Source of the DNA: Campylobacterales bacterium
GTDB lineage: Bacteria; Campylobacterota; Campylobacteria; Campylobacterales; QNZT01
Direction: 5' to 3'
NCBI GenBank assembly: GCA_027055005.1
Contig: JALUNR010000116.1
Span: forward strand, 1 to 9,496
Length of the DNA: 9,496 bases
Shown: positions 1-5,835 of the stretch, piece after piece
How positions within the stretch are numbered: position 1 is the first letter of the stretch
Layout of the letters: the number at the start of each line of letters is the position of its first letter
Notes under the pieces: model-generated
What the model saw: only the letters and a program-made list of their open reading frames with translations
What the model was told of the DNA's origin: nothing
The model's database searches: none
Translations under genes and position numbers: made by a program

Positions 1-1362
1 ATTTTTGAAATGATGGTAGAAAAAAATCTTATCGATTTAGGACACAATAAAGAAATAGGTGATAGAAGTTACTCAGCATTAATCAAAAACGATAAAGGAG
101 AGTATCAAGTACAAGCATATTGTGATATTTTCCAAAGAGAGGTCGATGCAGTCGTAAAATCACTAGAAGATTTTATATCTACATTATCACTATTAGAAGA
201 TGATATTTTTAATGAAAAAGAGAATTTTATAAACTATTTAACTAAAATCAAAGTAGCCTTTTTAGAAAAGGATAGGCACTCACTTATATCAAAATGGGCT
301 GATGTTGATAGAGCATGGATGAAGATAAAATCTCCTTTACAAATAGGTCATCCACTAGAATATTATGAAGACCATTATCGAAAAGCAGTTGCTTTAGAAT
401 GGGATTTGAGAATCGTAAATCCAAATAATACTGCAGGTCAAGTTATTGATGATATCAAAAATATGTACAAAGATTATGTAAGAGAGTTAGAAAATGTTTC
501 ATGTGAAACATTAAAAGTCTATAATACTTCTTTAAAAAGCTTAAATAGAATTCAACTATATCTTGGACGACCTGCACTTTACTATGGAGCAGAGTTTGAT
601 GGACTTTTTTCTGCTCAAGTTGTACCAAATGATGAAGTTGTATCTAGTGAAGAAGGAAAAAAGATATTTGCTTTTGCAGATAATGTTTATGAAAGTATAA
701 AAGCAAAACCATTCTTAAAAATACATAGTGAGATTTTTCCAGAAGAGTTTTTACATAAAAGTAGAGAATTTCTTTTCCAAAAACCAAAAGAGTGGTATCA
801 AGTTTATAATATTACAACAATTGGACATGAATATGGTCATATACTTTGGATAGATGATGATACAGAATCAACTATGAATAAAACAGGCTCTTTTAAAAAC
901 ATAGAGGAATTTAAAGCAACTACTGGTGGATTGGTATCTTTCTTTGAAAAAGAGAATACTAAATATAGTGATTTTGTTATGATGGATGTGATAAAAAGAG
1001 CAGTTGGACTTATAAGTTGGAGAGAAACTGGAGAAGTTCAACCATATTATTGTGAAGGTCTTATACATCTTCATGGACTTTTTGAAACAAAAGTTTTAGA
1101 ATTTGATAAAAAACTCACTATCAATAAAAAAAACTACCCTACTTTAAAAAATTGGTACAAAAAGACATACAAAGAGTTAGCATCACACTACCTACAAAAA
1201 AAAGATGCAACTGAGTTTTTAAAAAGATTTGCAACAAAAGTAGGAAAAACTTATGATCCTGTTGATGATAGAGTAAAGTACTTTGTAAACTATTATTGGA
1301 ACCTGCACAAAGAGATTGGTCAGGTTATGGATGATACAATAAGTAAAGAAGATTATTTATAA
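1..1362 (+). CDS. ciaB: CiaB-like protein with HExxH zinc-peptidase motif, 5'-truncated by window edge
   Basis: This looks like the C-terminal three quarters or so of a CiaB-family protein (Campylobacter invasion antigen B and its Arcobacter homologues, usually a little over 600 residues). The frame is open from base 1, before the first visible ATG at 10, so the true start probably lies upstream. About 450 residues are visible. Counting from the ATG at 10, an HEYGH motif sits at residues 273-277 (bases 826-840). An EEFKATTGG segment follows at 299-307 and could supply the third zinc ligand, and PYYCEGLIHLHGLF at 346-358 is probably part of the same core. This arrangement resembles gluzincin metallopeptidases such as the M49 (dipeptidyl peptidase III) group. 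No signal peptide or membrane segment is seen in the visible part. CiaB was described as a protein linked to host-cell invasion, but homologues also occur in bacteria not known as pathogens, so peptidase activity is the safer inference. The aldehyde dehydrogenase follows within 15 bases. The family call is from recognition and is fairly confident; the enzymatic role is unproven. Confidence 0.75.
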   Translation: MFEMMVEKNLIDLGHNKEIGDRSYSALIKNDKGEYQVQAYCDIFQREVDAVVKSLEDFISTLSLLEDDIFNEKENFINYLTKIKVAFLEKDRHSLISKWADVDRAWMKIKSPLQIGHPLEYYEDHYRKAVALEWDLRIVNPNNTAGQVIDDIKNMYKDYVRELENVSCETLKVYNTSLKSLNRIQLYLGRPALYYGAEFDGLFSAQVVPNDEVVSSEEGKKIFAFADNVYESIKAKPFLKIHSEIFPEEFLHKSREFLFQKPKEWYQVYNITTIGHEYGHILWIDDDTESTMNKTGSFKNIEEFKATTGGLVSFFEKENTKYSDFVMMDVIKRAVGLISWRETGEVQPYYCEGLIHLHGLFETKVLEFDKKLTINKKNYPTLKNWYKKTYKELASHYLQKKDATEFLKRFATKVGKTYDPVDDRVKYFVNYYWNLHKEIGQVMDDTISKEDYL

Positions 1363-1376
1363 AAGGAAGTGTGATT

Positions 1377-2792
1377 ATGGAGTGTAAAATATTTTTTGGA
1401 GATGTGGAAGTTAGCAAAACAAAGTATGCAGATATAAGAAATCCTTACAATCAAAAAGTAGTATCAACCTACCCTATTTGTGATGAGAACGATGCAAAAG
1501 AAGCTCTAAATTTAGCAAAAAAAGCATTTATAAAAAATAAAAATATAACACTATCACATAGAATAGAATGGCTTGAAGATGTTGTCAAAAATTTAAAAGA
1601 AAAAAAAGAAAAATTTGCAAAAATTATCACTGATGAGATAGGAAAACCTATCAAGTTTTCTTTAGTAGAAGTTGATAGATGCATCGAAACTTTAAAGTTA
1701 TCCATTTCATCAGCAATAGAATTTGGAGGAGAAACTTTTAATGCAGATGCAATGCCTAGTGGAAGAAAAGTTGAAAGTTACTATAAAAGAGAACCTATTG
1801 GGGTAGCTGTACTTATAACTCCTTTTAACTTTCCACTAAACTTGATAGCCCATAAACTTGCCCCTGCCCTTTTGATGGGAAACTCACTAGTACTAAAACC
1901 AACTCCAGAGGCTCCAAGAGTTGCATACGAGTTTGTAAAACTATTTACCACAAGCAAATATAGAAGTCCAAATGCTATAAGCTTAGTTTATGGAGATGCT
2001 GAAGTAGGAAATGCTTTGGTAACAAGTGAAATACCAAGTGCTATAAGTTTTACAGGAAGTGTTCCAGTAGGAAAAATAATCTTAAAAAATGCAGGGATAA
2101 AAAAAGTTTCTTTGGAACTTGGAGGAAATGCAGCAACTTTTATAGATGAAAGTGCAAATCTTAGTGAAGCAGCTAAAAAATGTTCAATAGGAGCTTTTAT
2201 AAACTCTGGTCAAGTTTGTATTTCACTACAAAGGATATATGCCCATAAATCTATAGCTAAAGAGTTTAGCGAACTCTTAGCAAAAGAAACAAACTCTTTG
2301 ATAGTTGGAAATCCATACGACAAAACAACTTTTATGGGACCTCTTATCAATGAAGATGCATCAAGTAGGGCTATGAGTTGGATAGAGTCTGCAAAGGCTG
2401 AGGGAGCAAAAGTCATATGTGGGGGAAAAAGTAAGGGTAGAGTCTTTTATCCAACTGTTTTAACTGATGTAACTGATGAGATGAATATAGTTTGTGAGGA
2501 GGTTTTTGCACCAATAGTATCTATCGTTGAGGTTGAAAATTTTGATGAAGCAAAAAATAAGATAAACAACTCCCCTTACGGTTTGCAATACTCAATCTTT
2601 ACAAACTCTCTAATAAATACGAAAAGAGCGATAAATGAGTTTGAGTGCGGAGGAGTAGTGATAAATGACATACCAACTTTAAGATTTGATATACAACCTT
2701 ATGGAGGAGTAAAACTTAGTGGTATAGGAAGAGAAGGACCAAAGTTTGCAATGGAAGAATTTTCGCAGATAAAATCTGTGGTGATTTGTTAA
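1377..2792 (+). CDS. NAD(P)-dependent aldehyde dehydrogenase (lactaldehyde / non-phosphorylating GAPDH-like)
   Basis: A complete aldehyde dehydrogenase superfamily enzyme of 471 residues that oxidises an aldehyde to the carboxylate with NAD or NADP in the cytoplasm. Counting from the ATG at 1377, the sequence shows the PFNFP motif with the catalytic Asn at 151, the cofactor motif FTGSVPVG at 226-233, the general base Glu247 in LELGG, the nucleophile Cys281 in SGQVC, and EEVFAP at 375-380. The C-terminal stretch SGIGREGPKFAMEE resembles archaeal lactaldehyde dehydrogenases and GapN-like enzymes, but the true substrate cannot be read from sequence. I chose ATG 1377 over the in-frame GTG at 1371 because the Shine-Dalgarno sequence AAGGAAG (1363-1369) is seven bases from the ATG and only one from the GTG. 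The gene follows ciaB with a 14-base gap and is probably co-transcribed with it. Its stop codon overlaps that of the convergent phosphoribosyltransferase gene. Confidence 0.9.
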   Translation: MECKIFFGDVEVSKTKYADIRNPYNQKVVSTYPICDENDAKEALNLAKKAFIKNKNITLSHRIEWLEDVVKNLKEKKEKFAKIITDEIGKPIKFSLVEVDRCIETLKLSISSAIEFGGETFNADAMPSGRKVESYYKREPIGVAVLITPFNFPLNLIAHKLAPALLMGNSLVLKPTPEAPRVAYEFVKLFTTSKYRSPNAISLVYGDAEVGNALVTSEIPSAISFTGSVPVGKIILKNAGIKKVSLELGGNAATFIDESANLSEAAKKCSIGAFINSGQVCISLQRIYAHKSIAKEFSELLAKETNSLIVGNPYDKTTFMGPLINEDASSRAMSWIESAKAEGAKVICGGKSKGRVFYPTVLTDVTDEMNIVCEEVFAPIVSIVEVENFDEAKNKINNSPYGLQYSIFTNSLINTKRAINEFECGGVVINDIPTLRFDIQPYGGVKLSGIGREGPKFAMEEFSQIKSVVIC

Positions 2793-2799
2793 TCACCAC
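2778..2799. terminator. Perfect 9-bp hairpin spanning both convergent stop codons
   Basis: GTGGTGATT at 2778-2786 and AATCACCAC at 2791-2799 are perfect inverted repeats separated by the four-base loop TGTT. The hairpin holds the last codons and stops of both the aldehyde dehydrogenase (plus) and the phosphoribosyltransferase (minus). On the minus strand the stem is followed by AGATTTTATC, a short T-rich tail. On the plus strand it is followed by an A-run and no T-tract. It may therefore act as a weak intrinsic terminator for the minus-strand operon, or as a 3'-end stabilising structure for both transcripts. The hairpin itself is seen directly; termination is inferred. Confidence 0.55.
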
Positions 2800-3229
2800 T
2801 CCAAAAAAACTCAATCCATTCCCTAGCTTCTCTTAGTTTAAAATCAGGTTGAAATACAGAGCTTTTTTTATAAAATATAGTAGCTGTTTTAAAAGTGCAA
2901 GTAGGATTTTTCTCTTTTAGATTTTTAACTACCTCTTTTAGTGTTTCTCCACTATCAGCTATATCATCTACAACTAAAACTTTTTTGCCCTGCTCTATCA
3001 AAGGAGTGTTATACACTTTTACAAAGTCAAGTTTTCTTTCTCCTTCATAGCCTATGGAATTTATGGAGTAAACTTCTCTTATATTTAAAATCTCTGCAAG
3101 AATGTGAGCTAAACTAAACCCTCCCCTAGCAATAGCAACTATAACTTCAGAGTTAAATTCCCCTACCTCATTAGCTAACTTTTTACAATCTTTTCTAAAC
3201 TCTTCGCAACCATAGTATAGTTTTTTCAT
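2789..3229 (-). CDS. Gpt-like purine (xanthine-guanine/hypoxanthine) phosphoribosyltransferase
   Basis: A complete 146-residue type I phosphoribosyltransferase that would join a purine base to PRPP to form a nucleotide, as in purine salvage. The PRPP-binding loop VLVVDDIADSGET is at residues 84-96 with the paired Asp88-Asp89. IARGG at 33-37 forms the pyrophosphate-contact loop. REWIEFFW near the C terminus matches the position of WIEQPWD in E. coli Gpt (152 residues), where it lies by the purine site. The length and layout fit the Gpt group better than HPRT or adenine PRT, but the base preference is unconfirmed. It is the last gene of the minus-strand operon. Its ATG overlaps the transglycosylase stop as ATGA, and no strong Shine-Dalgarno sequence is visible just upstream, so translation is probably coupled. 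There is no signal peptide, so it should be cytoplasmic. Confidence 0.82.
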   Translation of the reverse strand: MKKLYYGCEEFRKDCKKLANEVGEFNSEVIVAIARGGFSLAHILAEILNIREVYSINSIGYEGERKLDFVKVYNTPLIEQGKKVLVVDDIADSGETLKEVVKNLKEKNPTCTFKTATIFYKKSSVFQPDFKLREAREWIEFFWSGD

Positions 3230-4242
3230 TTTGTTCGTCTTTTTATCTCTTGAGAAAGTTGATAAACCGCCATAGCATAGTAGTTTGAGGCATTGTATCT
3301 TTTTAGCACATAAAAGTTTTTAAAGCTAAGCCAAAGTTCATCATATTCAGCTCTTTTTAGTTTGATTAGTCTAAATCTTCTATTTTTAAACTTATGTCTA
3401 GGAAGTATATCATTGAAATACAAATCATCAAGGACATAATATCTTTTAGTATTTGTTTTTAAAGCATCAAATCTAAGTCCAGCATAACTGGCTCTTATAG
3501 AAACTTTATCTTTATATCTCCATCCTTTTTTATGAAGAAACTTAGCAATAGTAGCCATAGTATCTATATAAGAAAAAGGCTCTATTTTCCCATCTCTATC
3601 AAAATCTACACCATATTTTATATAGTTATGAGGCATCAACTGCCCTATTCCCAAAGCTCCATAATATGAACCTTTCAAAAGTCTTGCATTTAAACCTTGA
3701 CGATAAGTTAAAAGCAAAAGATTTTCTAACTCATATCTAAAAAATCTTTTTCGCCTATTGTTTTTAAAAGAAAGATAAGCCAAAGTATTAAAAACTTCAT
3801 ATTTACCTTTTATATATCCATAGTAGGTTTCAACTCCAATAATTGCAACTATAATCTCTTTATCAACTTTATACTTTTTCTCTATTTTTTCAAGCTTGGT
3901 TTTATATCTTTTTAGAAACCTAACCCCATCCCTAACTCTATCTGCAGTCAAAAATGTCTTTTCAAACTTAGTATAACCACAACTTTTAAGCCACCATTTT
4001 TTACCTTTTGCCATACCTCTTATATAACTTTTTTTATGACATTTAACCCTCATTTTTTTAGGTCTTCCAGCTTTTGAAAAAACATTGATAAGATAACTTC
4101 TTTTAAAATTATGCTTTCTTATCATATAATTTATAAATCTCTTTACTTCTATATTTTTAGAATACATTCCTGTTAATTTTTGATTTTTTGCATGTAAAGA
4201 AAATACAAATATAAATAAAACAAATAAAACTCTTAAATTCAA
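3226..4242 (-). CDS. mltB: MltB-family lytic murein transglycosylase
   Basis: A 338-residue periplasmic lytic transglycosylase of the MltB/SLT_2 type, which cleaves the MurNAc-GlcNAc bond of peptidoglycan to leave a 1,6-anhydro end. An N-terminal signal peptide (hydrophobic residues 3-16, likely cleavage after SLHA at 18) has no lipobox cysteine, so unlike E. coli MltB it is probably soluble in the periplasm. The catalytic Glu138 lies in IIGVETYYG. NARLLKGSYYGALGIGQLMP (186-204) is the family core block. DFDRDGKIEPFSYID (213-227) matches the EF-hand-like calcium loop of E. coli Slt35. Cys68 and Cys88 could form a disulfide. The start is TTG, overlapping the upstream gene's stop as TTGA and preceded by AAAGGGG at five bases. 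The next in-frame Met (residue 26) would lose the signal peptide, which supports the TTG. It is the middle gene of the operon. Confidence 0.88.
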   Translation of the reverse strand: MNLRVLFVLFIFVFSLHAKNQKLTGMYSKNIEVKRFINYMIRKHNFKRSYLINVFSKAGRPKKMRVKCHKKSYIRGMAKGKKWWLKSCGYTKFEKTFLTADRVRDGVRFLKRYKTKLEKIEKKYKVDKEIIVAIIGVETYYGYIKGKYEVFNTLAYLSFKNNRRKRFFRYELENLLLLTYRQGLNARLLKGSYYGALGIGQLMPHNYIKYGVDFDRDGKIEPFSYIDTMATIAKFLHKKGWRYKDKVSIRASYAGLRFDALKTNTKRYYVLDDLYFNDILPRHKFKNRRFRLIKLKRAEYDELWLSFKNFYVLKRYNASNYYAMAVYQLSQEIKRRTK

Positions 4243-5426
4243 CCCAACCCCTTTATTTTTTTAAAATAACTAAACTTCATATCCATTTCAAAACTCTCAT
4301 TTGTAGGATACTCATATCCAAAAACATCTTTCCATAAACTCTTGTCTTCCATACACATATAAAAGTAAACTTCTTTTTGCCAAGGTTTCAAACTTTGATA
4401 TGCAAACTTGAACATTTTTCTTTTTATATCTAGTGGATATGAAAACTTCCCACTTGCATTTACAAGAGGAATTTGTAAAATCTTACTTTTAAACTCCCTA
4501 GCTCTTATCTTTTTTATAACAGGTTTGATAAAAGTTAGAGTTCCTAAAGATACAAGTGCCACTTCACTAGCTTTAAACATCTCTAAAAGTTTACTAAAAA
4601 CCTCTCCGTAATGTTTCTCAAAATCCTTAATATATATCATAGGATGAAAATGAAAACCTACCAATAACCCCATATCGGCAATTTTCCTAGCTGACTTTAA
4701 TCTCTCATCCAAATTTGCTGTTAAATGCTCCTCTGCTTGTATAATAACATTTGGATTTAAACTCCAAGTAAATAAAAGATTTTTAGGAAGATTTTTATGG
4801 TTTAAAAAGTAAGAGATATTATCTGATTTTGTTTTAAACTCTAGTAAAACATTTTGATTTTTTCTAGCAAATTCAACTAAACTATCAAGTACTCCAAAGC
4901 GATTTCCCCACATTAAAGAGTCCGAAGATTGTCCTGTTCCTATATGATAAAGCTCATTGGGATTTAATCTTATAGCATCTAATTTTTTTTGCAAATCTTT
5001 ATCAAAAGTTACCCTACCTTCATTGTAAAAAGACTGGATTGAACAATAACTACAATCAAACCCACAACTTTCTACTGAATCAAGTGTTAAAAGGTTGCAA
5101 CATCTTGTCTTTGATGATGCAACAGGACAAGCTCCAAAGCCCAAAGAACTCTTTTGTTGCTCTTCTATCTTTATTTTATGAGGATGAACTTTATTTCTAA
5201 AGTTTTCATAGTCACTAGGAGAATTTTTTAAATTTTCATATCTTTTTCTTACACTAGAGATAAGTTCCTTTTTTAATTTTTTTCCTTCATATTTTTCCTC
5301 TAAAGAAAAATCCCAAATATCCCTTAAAGTCCCCTCTTCCCACATCTTCAAATCACAACTTATCTCATCAAGTATTCTTTTTTCTTGAAAAGTAAATTTG
5401 TATTTTTCTAAAAAGTTATTATCCAT
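4239..5426 (-). CDS. Spore-photoproduct-lyase-like radical SAM protein
   Basis: A 395-residue radical SAM enzyme of the SplB/COG1533 type. The cluster motif CGFDCSYC (Cys121, Cys125, Cys128, spacing CX3CX2C) binds a [4Fe-4S] cluster that cleaves S-adenosylmethionine. GTGQSSDSL at 163-171 corresponds to the ACTSD region of Bacillus SPL. YFYMCMEDKSLWKDVFG at 354-370 is a conserved C-terminal block. The protein is about 50 residues longer than Bacillus SPL (342) because of a mostly helical N-terminal segment (1-90). Additional cysteines at 100, 109 and 110 lie just before the cluster. From memory of the SPL sequence, the hydrogen-donor Cys141 of SPL is replaced here by Gln, and the host is not expected to form spores, so thymine-dimer repair is doubtful and the substrate is unknown. 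The ATG at 5424-5426 has a good AGGAGA site at 5434-5439. It is the first gene of the operon. Confidence 0.82.
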   Translation of the reverse strand: MDNNFLEKYKFTFQEKRILDEISCDLKMWEEGTLRDIWDFSLEEKYEGKKLKKELISSVRKRYENLKNSPSDYENFRNKVHPHKIKIEEQQKSSLGFGACPVASSKTRCCNLLTLDSVESCGFDCSYCSIQSFYNEGRVTFDKDLQKKLDAIRLNPNELYHIGTGQSSDSLMWGNRFGVLDSLVEFARKNQNVLLEFKTKSDNISYFLNHKNLPKNLLFTWSLNPNVIIQAEEHLTANLDERLKSARKIADMGLLVGFHFHPMIYIKDFEKHYGEVFSKLLEMFKASEVALVSLGTLTFIKPVIKKIRAREFKSKILQIPLVNASGKFSYPLDIKRKMFKFAYQSLKPWQKEVYFYMCMEDKSLWKDVFGYEYPTNESFEMDMKFSYFKKIKGLG

Positions 5427-5455
5427 AAAATCATCTCCTAAGCAAATAAAAAACC

Positions 5456-5485
5456 ATTATAAAATCAAAAGATTAACAATAGCAA
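5456..5485 (-). promoter_or_regulatory. Sigma70-type promoter for the radical SAM-mltB-gpt operon
   Basis: Reading the minus strand, a perfect TATAAT (5461-5456) lies 18 bases after TTGCTA (5485-5480), which matches four of six -35 positions. The -10 is preceded by the T-rich sequence TTTTGATTT, as is usual in Campylobacterota. Transcription would begin near 5449, about 23 bases before the ATG at 5426, and would include the Shine-Dalgarno AGGAGA. Confidence 0.65.
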
Positions 5486-5495
5486 TATCTCTATA

Positions 5496-5510
5496 TATAA
5501 AAATTTTATA
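5496..5510. repeat. AT-only palindrome in the divergent intergenic region
   Basis: TATAAAA-A-TTTTATA is a perfect inverted repeat with 7-base arms around one central base. It sits between the minus-strand promoter and the start of the plus-strand cluster, in a 158-base gap made almost wholly of A and T. It could be a regulator half-site pair or a flexible promoter-spacing element. Chance is a real alternative in such biased DNA. Confidence 0.3.
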
Positions 5511-5551
5511 AATATTATTAAAAAAAAATCTATTTTTACCGATTTATTTTT

Positions 5552-5557
5552 TATAAG
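5552..5557 (+). promoter_or_regulatory. Candidate -10 element for the small-protein/DUF3373/MCP cluster
   Basis: TATAAG, preceded by the T-rich GATTTATTTT, lies 27 bases before the ATG at 5585, which gives a leader of about 20 bases. No convincing -35 is visible. Several other AT-rich hexamers in the same gap could serve instead, for example TATAAA at 5507-5512. Confidence 0.35.
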
Positions 5558-5584
5558 TACCAAATCATAATAAGGAAGTAAGAA

Positions 5585-5818
5585 ATGAAGAAAACAATAT
5601 CATTTTTAGTAGTAGCTATATTTACTGCAAATATATATGCTGATTGTTCAGATTTAATGAAAAAATATAATGCACCAGATCCATCAACAAAAACAATGAG
5701 ACAGGTAAAAAGATGGGTAAAAAGAAAAGTAAAAACTGCAGATGCAGATAAGTTACAAGAGTGTTTAGTAGCAAGAGCTGCTGATAATCCAAACAAAGAA
5801 GCCGTTGCAGGTGAATAA
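5585..5818 (+). CDS. Small exported two-cysteine protein of unknown function
   Basis: A 77-residue protein that I do not recognise. Residues 1-19 form a clear Sec signal peptide: two lysines, then a hydrophobic core, ending IYA before Asp20. The residue before Cys21 is Asp, so it is not a lipobox and the mature protein should be a soluble periplasmic or secreted product of 58 residues. It has exactly two cysteines (21 and 60) that could form a disulfide. Between them is a strongly basic helix-like stretch, RQVKRWVKRKVK (39-50), and the mature protein is net positive. The Shine-Dalgarno AAGGAAG (5572-5578) is six bases from the ATG. Only 17 bases separate it from the DUF3373 gene, so the two are surely on one transcript. 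An accessory or envelope-interacting role is possible but is inference from context. The clean start, signal peptide and ribosome site make a real gene likely. Confidence 0.8.
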   Translation: MKKTISFLVVAIFTANIYADCSDLMKKYNAPDPSTKTMRQVKRWVKRKVKTADADKLQECLVARAADNPNKEAVAGE

Positions 5819-5835
5819 ATAAAAGAGGAGAAAAA

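Noticed and set aside
10..12. ATG at 10 as the true start of the ciaB-like gene
   Set aside because: The frame is open to the window edge and the visible protein is well short of the family length, so the gene most likely begins upstream.
868..1074. Minus-strand open frame of 68 codons inside the ciaB-like gene
   Set aside because: It lies wholly within a well-supported gene on the other strand, has no ribosome site or recognisable motif, and is a by-product of AT-rich codon use.
1371..1376. GTG at 1371 as the start of the aldehyde dehydrogenase
   Set aside because: It lies only one base after the Shine-Dalgarno sequence; the ATG six bases later has normal spacing.
4408..4611. Plus-strand open frame of 67 codons inside the radical SAM gene
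   Set aside because: Antisense to conserved family sequence with no ribosome site; treated as a shadow.
5427..5584. Sigma54 or sigma28 promoter ahead of the envelope/chemoreceptor cluster
   Set aside because: No GG-N10-GC pair is present in this gap and no convincing sigma28 -10 (CGAT-type) with a -35 partner was found, so flagellar-type control is not supported.
5551..5796. Minus-strand open frame of 81 codons opposite the small exported protein
   Set aside because: The plus-strand frame has a clear signal peptide, Shine-Dalgarno site and operon context. The minus-strand frame has none of these and would end within the plus-strand promoter region.
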